The position numbers were made by a program, and so were the translations under genes. From assembly GCA_028752905.1 (NCBI GenBank), contig JAQNBH010000003.1, positions 35,616,697 to 35,680,696 on the forward strand: a stretch of DNA of 64,000 nucleotides, given 5' to 3'. This document shows positions 1 to 11,350 of this stretch, one piece after another. The notes under the pieces are model-generated. The model saw nothing but the letters and a program-made list of their open reading frames with translations. It did not search any database and was not told the origin of the DNA. Each line of letters starts with the position of its first letter. Position 1 is the first letter of the stretch. Source of the DNA: Cladorhizidae sp. MBARI D1340-BT2. Taxonomy: Eukaryota > Porifera > Demospongiae > Poecilosclerida > Cladorhizidae.

Positions 1-3000
1 GAGTGCCCCTTCATCTAGTGCCCCTTCATCTAGGAGTACCCCTTCATCTAGGAGTGCCCCTTCATCTAGTGCCCCTTCATCTAGGAGTGCCCCTTCATCT
101 AGTACCCCTTCATCTAGGAGTGGCCCTTCATCTAGGAGTGCCCCTTCATCTAGGAGTGCCACTTCATCTAGGAGTGCCCCTTCATCTAGGAGTACCCCTT
201 CATCTAGGAGTGCCCCTTCATCTAGTGCCCCTTCATCTAGGAGTACCCCTTCATCTAGGAGTGCCCCTTCATCTAGTACCCCTTCATCTAGGAGTGCCTC
301 TTCATCTAGGAGTGCCCCTTCATCTAGGAGTGCCCTTCATCTAGGAGTACCCCTTCATCTAGGAGTACCCCTTCATCTAGGAGTGCCCCTTCATCTAGGA
401 GTGCCCCTTCATCTAGGAGTGCCCCTTCATCTAGGAGTGCACCTTCATCTAGGAGTGCCTCTTCATCTAGGAGTGCCCCTTCATCTAGGAGTGCCCTTCA
501 TCTAGGAGTGCCCCTACATCTAGGAGTACCCCTTCATCTAGGAGTGCCCCTTCATCTAGTGCCACTTCATCTAGGAGTGCCCCTTCATCTAGTGCCCCTT
601 CATCTAGGAGTGCCCCTTCATCTAGGAGTGCCCCTTCATCTAGGAGTGCCCCTTCATCTAGGAGTGCCCCTTCATCTAGTGCCCCTTCATCTAGGAGTAC
701 CCCTTCATCTAGGAGTGCCCCTTCATCTAGGAGTGCCCCTTCATCTAGGAGTGCCCCTTCATCTAGGGCCCCTTCATCTAGGAGTACCCCTTCATCTAGG
801 AGTGCCACTTCATCTAGGAGTGTCCCTTCATTGAGGAGTGCCCCTTCATCTAGGAGTGCCCCTTCATCTAGGAGTGCCCCTTCATCTAGGGCCCCTTCAT
901 CTAGGAGTGCCCCTTCATCTAGGAGTGCCCCTTCATCTAGGAGTGCCCCTTCATCTAGGAGTGCCCCTTCATCTAGTGCCCCTTCATCTAGGAGTGCCCC
1001 TTCATCTAGTGCCCCTTCATCTAGTGCCCCTTCATCTAGGAGTGCCCCTTTATCTAGTGCCCCTTCATCTAGGAGTGCCCCTTCATCTAGTGCCCCTTCA
1101 TCTAGGAGTGCCCCTTCATCTAGGAGTGCCCCTTCATCTAGGAGTGCCCCTTCATCTAGGAGTGCCCCTTCATCTAGGAGTGCCCCTTCATCTAGGAGTG
1201 CCCCTTCATCTAGGAGTGCCCCTTCATCTAGGAGTACCCCTTCATCTAGGAGTGCCCCTTCATCTAGGAGTGCCCCTTCATCTAGGAGTGCCCCTTCATC
1301 TAGGAGTGCCCCTTCATCTAGTGCCCCTTCATCTAGGAGTGCCCCTTCATCTAGGAGTGCCCCTTCATCTAGGAGTGCCCCTTCATCTAGGAGTGCCCCT
1401 TCATCTAGGAGTGCCCCTTCATCTAGGAGTGCCCCTTCATCTAGTGCCCCTTCATCTAGGAGTGCCCCTTCATCTAGGAGTGCCCCTTCATCTAGGAGTG
1501 CCCCTTCATCTAGGAGTACCCCTTCATCTAGGAGTGCCCCTTCATCTAGGAGTGCCCCTTCATCTAGGAGTGCCCCTTCATCTAGGAGTGCCCCTTCATC
1601 TAGTGCCCCTTCATCTAGGAGTGCCCCTTCATCTAGGAGTGCCCCTTCATCTAGGAGTGCCCCTTCATCTAGGAGTGCCCCTTCATCTAGGAGTGCCCCT
1701 TCATCTAGGAGTGCCCCTTCATCTAGTGCCCCTTCATCTAGGAGTGCCCCTTCATCTAGGACTTCATCTAGTGCCCCTTCATCTAGGAGTGCCCCTTCAT
1801 CTAGGAGTGCCCCTTCATCTAGGAGTGCCCCTTCATCTAGGAGTGCCCCTTCATCTAGGAGTGCCCCTTCATCTAGTGCCCCTTCATCTAGAAGTGCCCC
1901 TTCATCTAGGAGTGCCCCTTCATCTAGGAGTGCCCCTTCATCTAGGAGTACCCCTTCATCTAGGAGTGCCCCTTCATCTAGGAGTGCCCCTTCATCTAGG
2001 AGTGCCCCTTCATCTAGGAGTACCCCTTCATCTAGGAGTGCCCCTTCATCTAGGAGTGCCTCTTCATCTAGGAGTGCCCCTTCATCTAGGAGTGCCCCTT
2101 CATCTAGGAGTACCCCTTCATCTAGGAGTGCCCCTTCATCTAGGAGTACCCCTTCATCTAGGAGTGCCCCTTCATCTAGGAGTGCCCCTTCATCTAGGAG
2201 TGCCCCTTCATCTAGGAGTGCCCCTTCATCTGGGAGTACCCCTTCATCTAGGAGTGCCCCTTCATCTAGGAGTGCCCCTTCATCTAGGAGTACCCCTTCA
2301 TCTAGGAGTGCCCCTTCATCTAAGAGTGCCCATTCATCTAGGAGTGCCCCTTCATCTAGGAGTGCCCCTTCATCTAGGAGTACCCCTTCATCTAGGAGTG
2401 CCCCTTCATCTAGGAGTGCCCCTTCATCTAGGAGTGCCCCTTCATCTAGGAGTGCCCCTTCATCTAGGAGTGCCCCTTCATCTAGGAGTGCCCCTTCATC
2501 TAGGAGTGCCCCTTCATCTAGGAGTGCCCCTTCATCTAGGAGTGCCCCTTCATCTAGGAGTGCCCCTTCATCTAGGAGTGCCCCTTCATCTAGGAGTGCC
2601 CCTTCATCTAGGAGTGACCCTTCATCTAGGAGTGCTCCTTCATCTAGGGCCCCTTCATCTAGGAGTACCCCTTCATCTAGGAGGGCCCCTTCATCTAGGA
2701 GTGCCCCTTCATCTAGTGCCACTTCATCTAGGAGTGCCCCTTCATCTAGGAGTGCCCCTTCATCTAGGAGTGCCCCTTCATCTAGGAGTACCCCTTCATC
2801 TAGGAGTGCCCCTTCATCTAGGAGTGCCCCTTCATCTAGGAGTGCCCCTTCATCTAGTGCCCCTTCATCTAGGAGTGCCCCTTCATCTAGTGCCCCTTCA
2901 TCTAGGAGTGGCCCTTCATCTAGGAGTGCCCCTTCATCTAGGAGTGCCACTTCATCTAGGAGTGCCCCTTCATCTAGGAGTGTCCCTTCATCTAGGAGTG

Positions 3001-6000
3001 CCCCTTCATCTAGGAGTGCCCCTTCATCTAGGAGTGCCCCTTCATCTAGGAGTGCCCCTTCATCTAGGAGTGCCCCTTCATCTAGGAGTGCCCCTTCATT
3101 TAGGAGTGCCCCTTCATCTAGGAGTGCCCCTTCATCTAGGGCCCCTTCATCTATGAGTGCCCCTTCATCTAGGAGTGCCCCTTCATCTAGGAGTGCCCCT
3201 TCATCTAGGAGTGCCCCTTCATCTAGGAGTGTCCCTTCATCTAGGAGTGCCCCTTCATCTAGGAGTGCCCCTTCATCTAGGATTGCCCCTTCATCTAGGA
3301 GTACCCCTTCATCTAGGAGTGCCCCTTCATCTAGGGCCCCTTCATCTAGGAGTGCCCCTTCATCTAGGAGTGCCCCTTCATCTAGGAGTGCTCCTTCATC
3401 TAGTGCCCCTTCATCTAGGAGTACCCCTTCATCTAGGAGTGCCCCTTCATCTAGGAGTGCCCCTTCATCTAGTGCCCCTTCATCTAGGAGTACCCCTTCA
3501 TCTAGGAGTGCCCCTTCATCTAAGAGTGCCCATTCATCTAGGAGTGCCCCTTCATCTAGGAGTGCCCCTTCATCTAGGAGTACCCCTTCATCTAGGAGTG
3601 CCCCTTCATCTAGGAGTGCCCCTTCATCTAGGAGTGCCCCTTCATCTAGGAGTGCCCCTTCATCTAGGAGTGCCCCTTCATCTAGGAGTGCCCCTTCATC
3701 TAGGAGTGCCCCTTCATCTAGGAGTGCCCCTTCATCTAGGAGTACCCCTTCATCTAGGAGTGCCCCTTCATCTAGGAGTGTTCCTTCATCTAGGAGTGCC
3801 CCTTCATCTAGGAGTGCCCCTTCATCTAGGAGTGCCCCTTCATCTAGGAGTGCCCCTTCATCTAGGAGTGCTCCTTCATCTAGGGCCCCTTCATCTAGGA
3901 GTACCCCTTCATCTAGGAGGGCCCCTTCATCTAGGAGTGCCCCTTCATCTAGTGCCACTTCATCTAGGAGTGCCCCTTCATCTAGGAGTGCCCCTTCATC
4001 TAGGAGTGCCCCTTCATCTAGGAGTACCCCTTCATCTAGGAGTGCCCCTTCATCTAGGAGTGCCCCTTCATCTAGGAGTGCCCCTTCATCTAGTGCCCCT
4101 TCATCTAGGAGTGCCCCTTCATCTAGTGCCCCTTCATCTAGGAGTGGCCCTTCATCTAGGAGTGCCCCTTCATCTAGGAGTGCCACTTCATCTAGGAGTG
4201 CCCCTTCATCTAGGAGTGTCCCTTCATCTAGGAGTGCCCCTTCATCTAGGAGTGTCCCTTCATCTAGGAGTGCCCCTTCATCTAGGAGTGCCCCTTCATC
4301 TAGGATTGCCCCTTCATCTAGGAGTGCCCCTTCATCTAGGAGTGCCCCTTCATTTAGGAGTGCCCCTTCATCTAGGAGTGCCCCTTCATCTAGGGCCCCT
4401 TCATCTATGAGTGCCCCTTCATCTAGGAGTGCCCCTTCATCTAGGAGTGCCCCTTCATCTAGGAGTGCCCCTTCATCTAGGAGTGTCCCTTCATCTAGGA
4501 GTGCCCCTTCATCTAGGAGTGCCCCTTCATCTAGGATTGCCCCTTCATCTAGGAGTACCCCTTCATCTAGGAGTGCCCCTTCATCTAGGGCCCCTTCATC
4601 TAGGAGTGCCCCTTCATCTAGGAGTGCCCCTTCATCTAGGAGTGCTCCTTCATCTAGTGCCCCTTCATCTAGGAGTACCCCTTCATCTAGGAGTGCCCCT
4701 TCATCTAGGAGTGCCCCTTCATCTAGTGCCCCTTCATCTAGGAGTGCCCCTTCATCTAGGAGTGCCCCTTCATCTAGGAGTGCCCCTTCATCTAGGAGTG
4801 CCCCTTCATCTAGGAGTGTCCCTTCATCTAGGAGTGCCCCTTCATCTAGTGCCCCTTCATCTAGGAGTGCCCCTTCATCTAGGAGTGCCCCTTCATCTAG
4901 GAGTGCCCCTTCATCTAGGGCCCCTTCATCTAGGAGTGCCCCTTCATCTAGGAGTGCCCCTTCATCTAGGAGTGCCCCTTCATCTAGGAGTGTCCCTTCA
5001 TCTAGGAGTGCCCCTTCATCTAGTGCCCCTTCATCTAGGAGTGCCCCTTCATCTAGGAGTGCCCCTTCATCTAGGGCCCCTTCATCTAGGAGTGCCCCTT
5101 CATCTAGGAGTGCCCCTTCATCTAGGGCCCCTTCATCTAGGAGTGCCCCTTCATCTAGGAGTGCCCCTTCATCTAGGAGTACCCCTTCATCTAGGAGTAC
5201 CCCTTCATCTAGGGCCCCTTCATCTAGGAGTGCCCCTTCATCTAGGAGTGCCCCTTCATCTAGGAGTGCCCCTTCATCTAGGAGTGTCCCTTCATCTAGT
5301 GCCCCTTCATCTAGGAGTGCCCCTTCATCTAGTGCCCCTTCATCTAGGAGTGTCCCTTCATCTAGTGCCCCTTCATCTAGGAGTGCCCCTTCATCTAGGA
5401 GTGCCCCTTCATCTAGTGCCCCTTCATCTAGTGCCCCTTCATCTAGGAGTGCTCCTTCATCTAGGAGTGCCCCTTCATCTAGGAGTGCCCCTTCATCTAG
5501 GAGTACCCCTTCATCTAGGAGTGCCCCTTCATCTAGGAGTACCCCTTCATCTAGTGCCCCTTCATCTAGGAGTACCCCTTCATCTAGGGCCCCTTCATCT
5601 AGGAGTGCCCCTTCATCTAGGAGTACCCCTTCATCTAGGAGTGCCCCTTCATCTAGGAGTGCCCCTTCATCTAGGAGTGCCCCTTCATCTAGGAGTGCCC
5701 CTTCATCTAGGAGTGCCCCTTCATCTAGGAGTACCCCTTCATCTAGGAGTGCCCCTTCATCTAGGAGTACCCCTTCATCTAGTGCCCCTTCATCTAGGAG
5801 TACCCCTTCATCTAGGGCCCCTTCATCTAGGAGTGCCCCTTCATCTAGGAGTACCCCTTCATCTAGGAGTGCCCCTTCATCTAGGAGTGCCCCTTCATCT
5901 AGTGCCCCTTCATCTAGGAGTGCCCCTTCATCTAGTGCCCCTTCATCTAGGAGTGCCCCTTCATCTAGGAGTGCCCCTTCATCTAGGAGTGCCCCTTCAT

Positions 6001-7323
6001 CTAGTGCCCCTTCATCTAGGAGTGCCCCTTCATCTAGTGCCCCTTCATCTAGGAGTGCCCCTTCATCTAGGAGTGCCCCTTCATCTAGGAGTGCCCCTTC
6101 ATCTAGGAGTGCCCCTTCATCTAGGAGTGCCCCTTCATCTAGGAGTGCCCCTTCATCTAGTGCCCCTTCATGTAGGAGTGCCCCTTCATCTAGGAGTGCC
6201 CCTTCATCTAGGAGTGCCCCTTCATCTAGTGCCCCTTCATCTAGGCCCCTTCATCTAGGAGTGCCCCTTCATCTAGGAGTGCCCCTTCATCTAGGAGTGC
6301 CCCTTCATCTAGGAGTGCCCCTTCATCTAGGAGTGCCCCTTCATCTAGGAGTGCCCCTTCATCTAGGAGTACCCCTTCATCTAGTGCCCCTTCATCTAGG
6401 AGTGCCCCTTCATCTAGTGCCCCTTCATCTAGGAGTGCCCCTTCATCTAGTGCCCCTTCATCTAGGAGTGCCCCTTCATCTAGTGCCCCTTCATCTAGTG
6501 CCCCTTCATCTAGGAGTGCCCCTTCATCTAGTGCCCCTTCATCTAGGAGTACCCCTTCATCTAGTGCCCCTTCATCTAGTGCCCCTTCATCTAGGAGTGC
6601 CCCTTCATCTAGTGCCCCTTCATCTAGGAGTACCCCTTCATCTAGTGCCCCTTCATCTAGTGCCCCTTCATCTAGGAGTGCCCCTTCATCTAGGAGTACC
6701 CCTTCATCTAGTGCCCCTTCATCTAGGAGTGCCCCTTCATCTAGGAGTGCCCCTTCATCTAGTGCCCCTTCATCTAGGAGTGTCCCTTCATCTAGGAGTA
6801 CCCCTTCATCTAGGAGTGCCCCTTCATCTAGTGCCCCTTCATCTAGGAGTGCCCCTTCATCTAGGAGTGCCCCTTCATCTAGTGCCCCTTCATCTAGGAG
6901 TGCCCCTTCATCTAGGAGTGCCCCTTCATCTAGGAGTGCCCCTTCATCTAGGAGTGCCCCTTCATCTAGGAGTGCCCCTTCATCTAGGAGTACCCCTTCA
7001 TCTAGGAGTGCCCCTTCATCTAGTGCCCCTTCATCTAGGAGTGCCCCTTCATCTAGGAGTGCCCCTTCATCTAGTGCCCCTTCATCTAGGAGTGCCCCTT
7101 CATCTAGTGCCCCTTCATCTAGGAGTGCCCCTTCATCTAGGAGTGCCCCTTCATCTAGGAGTACCCCTTCATCTAGGAGTGCCCCTTCATCTAGGAGTGC
7201 CCCTTCATCTAGGAGTGCCCCTTCATCTAGGAGTACCCCTTCATCTAGTGCCCCTTCATCTAGGAGTGCCCCTTCATCTAGGAGTGACCCTTCATCTAGG
7301 AGTGCCCCTTCATCTAGGAGTGC
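1..7323. repeat. 15/18-bp minisatellite, 7.3 kb, truncated by window edge
   Basis: The main unit is AGTGCCCCTTCATCTAGG (18 bp). 15-bp versions lack an AGG or an AGT triplet. There are roughly 400 copies. Nearly all length variants differ by multiples of three, so frames stay open for kilobases: SAPSSR and VPLHLG on plus, LLDEGA on minus. Single-base indels near 330, 500 and 6245 break the frames. Variant units (GTACC, GTGTC, GGGCC) form higher-order patterns, including a ~1.2-kb tandem duplication. It lies in intron 5 of UBE2M if the last exon is further left. Confidence 0.97.
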
Positions 7324-8075
7324 TTCTTTTCTCAAGAGGAAAGGGATTCAGAGTGGCACATAATAAGCTGAGGTGCATCGGCAGCTTTCCTCAGCTGAAG
7401 AGCTTCAAGACACAGCAGTAAATGCCTGGGAAGAGATACAGCCATTTAAACGACAGAGCAATCTACTTGGCACGTGCAGGTAAAAAATCTGCTGTTACAA
7501 AATTTCACCTTTTAAATTTTTGCAGGTAAAAAATCTGCTGTTACAAAATTTCACCTTTTAAATTTTTTTCATGAATAACGTCCAAGTATGCGTCTGCCCG
7601 TGAGTGCTCATGGCAATCCACCAGCTAATATAATCCACGTAGTTATTCTCAACGAATGCTAAATTATAATGAAATTACAATGACATTCTCAATATAATCA
7701 ACTCCACATTTACTCTCTCGATGTTTCGACTGATTGTTCCTGATGAAGACCAGAGCATCTAGTCGAAGCATCGAGAGAGTTAATTTCAAGTTATTACCTG
7801 CAGCTAGTTATTATTGTTGTTTTGTTCGTGTTGTGTGTTCCTTCTTGCTTTTGATGTCATGAGGTAATTTTTACATTTTCACTTTTCACATGCAAAGCTA
7901 ATCTCTATGAGAACACTCAGTGCTAGAACCGCCATCTTTAAATAAACTCCACCCCTTCCTGTTAGCCCGGAGACACTCATCATTATGAAGCGACGTGCCA
8001 GCTGCACTATACACAACAATATCCAACAAGGTTCAACTCAGCAACTAGTGCATTATTTAGATTTGAATCAATTAG
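7324..8075. other. unique spacer with a 46-bp tandem duplication
   Basis: This is non-satellite DNA between two arrays. It contains a 46-bp direct duplication (7476-7521 and 7522-7567) and the inverted dispersed element listed separately. A short plus-strand frame at about 7366-7480 reads EVHRQLSSAEELQDTAV and NAWEEIQPFKRQ and ends at GCAG/GTAAAA. It could be a decayed transposase exon. I do not recognise it and it lacks a good acceptor. Confidence 0.5.
7674..7790. repeat. dispersed element copy 1, palindromic
   Basis: The left arm ACTCTCTCGATGTTTCGACT (7712-7731) is the near-perfect reverse complement of AGTCGAAGCATCGAGAGAGT (7761-7780). The loop holds CCTGATGAAG. The outer left arm is the reverse of the TTGATTATTGAGAAGG-type tail seen in other copies at 33841, 34056, 34346 and 42036. 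Confidence 0.75.
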
Positions 8076-10090
8076 CAGAATTAGCTCATGCATTATTCAA
8101 CACTTTTGGCCAGTGGAGAATTAGCTCATGCATTATTCAACACTTTTGGCCGCTCATGCAACACTTTTGGCCAGTGGAGAATTAGCTCATGCATTATTCA
8201 ACACTTTTGGCCAGTGGAGAATTAGCTCATGCATTATTCAACACTTTTGACCACTCATGCAACACTTTTGGCCAGTGGAGAATTAGCTCATGCATTATTC
8301 AACACTTTTGGCCGCTCATGCAACACTTTTGGCCAGTGGAGAATTAGCTCATGCATTATTCAACACTTTTGGCCAGTGGAGAATTAGCTCATGCATTAGT
8401 CAACACTTTTGGCCAGTGGAGAATTAGCTCATGCATTATTCAACACTTTTGGCCAGTGGAGAATTAGCTCATGCATTAGTCAACACTTTTGGCCAGTGGA
8501 GAATTAGCTCATGCATTAGTCAACACTTTTGGCCAGTGGAGAATTAGCTCATGCATTAGTCAACACTTTTGGCCAGTGGAGAATTAGCTCATGCATTATT
8601 CAACACTTTTGGCCGCTCATGCAACACTTTTGGCCAGTGGAGAATTAGCTCATGCATTAGTCAACACTTTTGGCCAGTGGAGAATTAGCTCATGCATTAT
8701 TCAACACTTTTGGCCGCTCATGCAACACTTTTGGCCAGTGGAGAATTAGCTCATGCATTAGTCAACACTTTTGGCCAGTGGAGAATTAGCTCATGCATTA
8801 GTCAACACTTTTGGCCAGTGGAGAATTAGCTCATGCATTATTCAACACTTTTGGCCAGTGGAGAATTAGCTCATGCATTATTCAACACTTTTGGCCGCTC
8901 ATGCAACACTTTTGGCCAGTGGAGAATTAGCTCATGCATTAGTCAACACTTTTGGCCAGTGGAGAATTAGCTCATGCATTATTCAACACTTTTGGCCGCT
9001 CATGCAACACTTTTGGCCAGTGGAGAATTAGCTCATGCATTAGTCAACACTTTTGGCCAGTGGAGAATTAGCTCATGCATTAGTCAACACTTTTGGCCAG
9101 TGGAGAATTAGCTCATGCATTATTCAACACTTTTGGCCGCTCATGCAACACTTTTGGCCAGTGGAGAATTAGCTCATGCATTAGTCAACACTTTTGGCCA
9201 GTGGAGAATTAGCTCATGCATTATTCAACACTTTTGGCCGCTCATGCAACACTTTTGGCCAGTGGAGAATTAGCTCATGCATTAGTCAACACTTTTGGCC
9301 AGTGGAGAATTAGCTCATGCATTAGTCAACACTTTTGGCCAGTGGAGAATTAGCTCATGCATTATTCAACACTTTTGGCCAGTGGAGAATTAGCTCATGC
9401 ATTATTCAACACTTTTGGCCGCTCATGCAACACTTTTGGCCAGTGGAGAATTAGCTCATGCATTAGTCAACACTTTTGGCCAGTGGAGAATTAGCTCATG
9501 CATTAGTCAACACTTTTGGCCAGTGGAGAATTAGCTCATGCATTATTCAACACTTTTGGCCAGTGGAGAATTAGCTCATGCATTATTCAACACTTTTGGC
9601 CGCTCATGCAACACTTTTGGCCAGTGGAGAATTAGCTCATGCATTAGTCAACACTTTTGGCCAGTGGAGAATTAGCTCATGCATTATTCAACACTTTTGG
9701 CCGCTCATGCAACACTTTTGGCCAGTGGAGAATTAGCTCATGCATTAGTCAACACTTTTGGCCAGTGGAGAATTAGCTCATGCATTAGTCAACACTTTTG
9801 GCCAGTGGAGAATTAGCTCATGCATTAGTCAACACTTTTGGCCAGTGGAGAATTAGCTCATGCATTATTCAACACTTTTGGCCGCTCATGCAACACTTTT
9901 GGCCAGTGGAGAATTAGCTCATGCATTAGTCAACACTTTTGGCCAGTGGAGAATTAGCTCATGCATTATTCAACACTTTTGGCCAGTGCTCATGCATTAT
10001 TCAACACTTTTGGCCAGTGGAGAATTAGCTCGTGCATTATTCAACACTTTTGGCCAGTGGAGAATTAGCTCATGCATTATTCAACACTCA
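8076..10090. repeat. 40-bp minisatellite with 61-bp composite units
   Basis: The core AGCTCATGCATTATTCAAC is followed by ACTTTTGGCCAGTGGAGAATT. A 21-bp GCTCATGCAACACTTTTGGCC insert recurs between some 40-bp units and gives 61-bp composites. ATTATTC and ATTAGTC variants alternate in recurring patterns, showing higher-order structure. It lies in intron 5. Confidence 0.96.
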
Positions 10091-10279
10091 GTTTTAGTCC
10101 ACCGATAGCAAAATTAACTCATGAATTATTCAGCACTTTTTAGTTTTAAGCCCACCAGTTGCAAAATTAACTCACGCAAAATTCATAGCTAAAATTATTA
10201 GCTTTTAAAATACCTGAGTAGCAAAATTAACTTTCAACATTTTAATCTCGGGTCTGCAAGTAGCAAAATCAACTTTGCA
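10091..10279. repeat. diverged tail of the 40-bp array
   Basis: Four degenerate units share AGCAAAATTAACT and ATTCA/TTTAG blocks. They match the 40-bp unit only loosely and differ in length. This looks like an older edge of the array next to its homogenised part. Confidence 0.7.
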
Positions 10280-11202
10280 TTAACCCTCTCACTGTCAATA
10301 GCGCCATACGGCGCCACGGCTTTGAAAAATAAAATAAAATATAAGCATTTGTCAATAGGCAATAATTTTTATATTAAAAGATAGCTGAATTCAAACTCTA
10401 TTTACACCCAAAAAAATTACGACAGTTGGACGGAGGAAACCGAATGAAATTATATTTAAAACATGAACAATTTTCAGTGGGACGATATCAACGATGGAGA
10501 AGAGACTGTCAATAGCTGAAGTTATTTCCCAAGTGACTAGGGCAGCTTGGGACATTTCTGGTGATGAATCAAGTGACGAAGAATGTGAAGGCATCCATTC
10601 CTACCCCGGAGATAGTCGTGTGCAATGCAAATACTGCAATGTTCACCTTTGCATTATGGAGGATCGGAATTGTTTCCATGCTTTCCACAACTTGGTTGAC
10701 TTTTGCCACAGACACTGATTTCACCACAAACTCCACCCAAAATTTCTTTCGATTACATTATGTCAAACAATTATATCAAATGTTTACTGAATGTTCTATT
10801 GGCAAAGTTCTTGTTGATAAATAAGGACATTTTTGTGGTCAATTTATGAAGACCTTATTATGGGTTGGCATAACTTTTGTATAGTAATGTATATTCCTAG
10901 GTTCTTAGAAGCAAAAGAAAGGATATGGATAGAGCTATTTTATGAGCCACATATCGAGTCCATAACATGAACTATGGAGAAGTTATGGCACTACTAATCA
11001 TGACCTTTGTTTTCATAATTATATTCATATGCTGTGGTCAGTTTGTGGTCATACCTTTTGACCACACCTTCTAAAACAATCATGCTATCACATGACAAAA
11101 TGGTAAATGGTTCAGCTAAATATCTGATTTGATATTAATTTTTTAATGTGGCTGTGTTAAATTTTAAATAATTCTCCACAATGCTGACAGTGAGAGGGTT
11201 AA
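10280..11202 (+). mobile_element. internally deleted piggyBac-family transposon
   Basis: Perfect 18-bp inverted ends TTAACCCTCTCACTGTCA lie at 10280-10297 and, reversed, at 11185-11202. Both include the TTAA target duplication typical of piggyBac, and CCCT termini fit the superfamily. The ~0.92-kb body is far too short for a full transposase gene of about 600 codons. It retains one small frame, listed separately. It is inserted at the edge of the decayed 40-bp array, in intron 5, with its frame antisense to UBE2M. Confidence 0.9.
10494..10718 (+). pseudogene. piggyBac transposase remnant (N-terminus joined to C-terminal Cys-rich finger)
   Basis: The 74-residue frame starts MEKRLSIAEVI and passes an acidic stretch, DESSDEECEG. 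This resembles the acidic N-terminus of piggyBac transposases. It then moves directly to a Cys/His cluster, CKYC-NVHLC-CFHAFH, like the C-terminal cysteine-rich DNA-binding domain. The whole catalytic DDD core is absent. The deletion has left the frame open, so a small end-binding protein is conceivable but unproven. A second ATG at 10463 opens only a short frame. Confidence 0.75.
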
Positions 11203-11297
11203 TCATTGATGGCCAAGAGGGTTACACAATAAACAAGATTTCAAGCATGTGCTATCAGTACTGCAGTCCACCATGATAATTTAGACAGACTACTTAC

Positions 11298-11350
11298 CTC
11301 AGGATGTTGAGACAAACATTCCCTTCCAGGTCAATGTTAGGGTGGTAGAC
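11298..11350 (-). CDS. UBE2M: UBE2M exon 5 (HPN motif and catalytic Cys, residues 95-111)
   Basis: The acceptor is TTGTTGCAG (from 11351) and the donor is GTAAGTA (11297-11291). The exon encodes [17 protein letters not shown] plus two bases of an Arg codon. It carries the E2 HPN motif (residues 97-99) and the presumed thioester Cys107. The following exon, expected to start with EDWKP, is not visible in 1-11297. Confidence 0.95.

Noticed and set aside
485..4186. 1233-codon minus frame (LLDEGA repeats)
   Set aside because: Same array read from the other strand; no non-repeat domain, signal peptide or splice context.
831..7421. 2196-codon open frame (SAPSSR repeats, then VPLHLG repeats)
   Set aside because: It follows from 15/18-bp units without stops, switches frame at a one-base deletion near 6245, has overlapping open frames in other registers and strands, and lies in an intron of a minus-strand gene.
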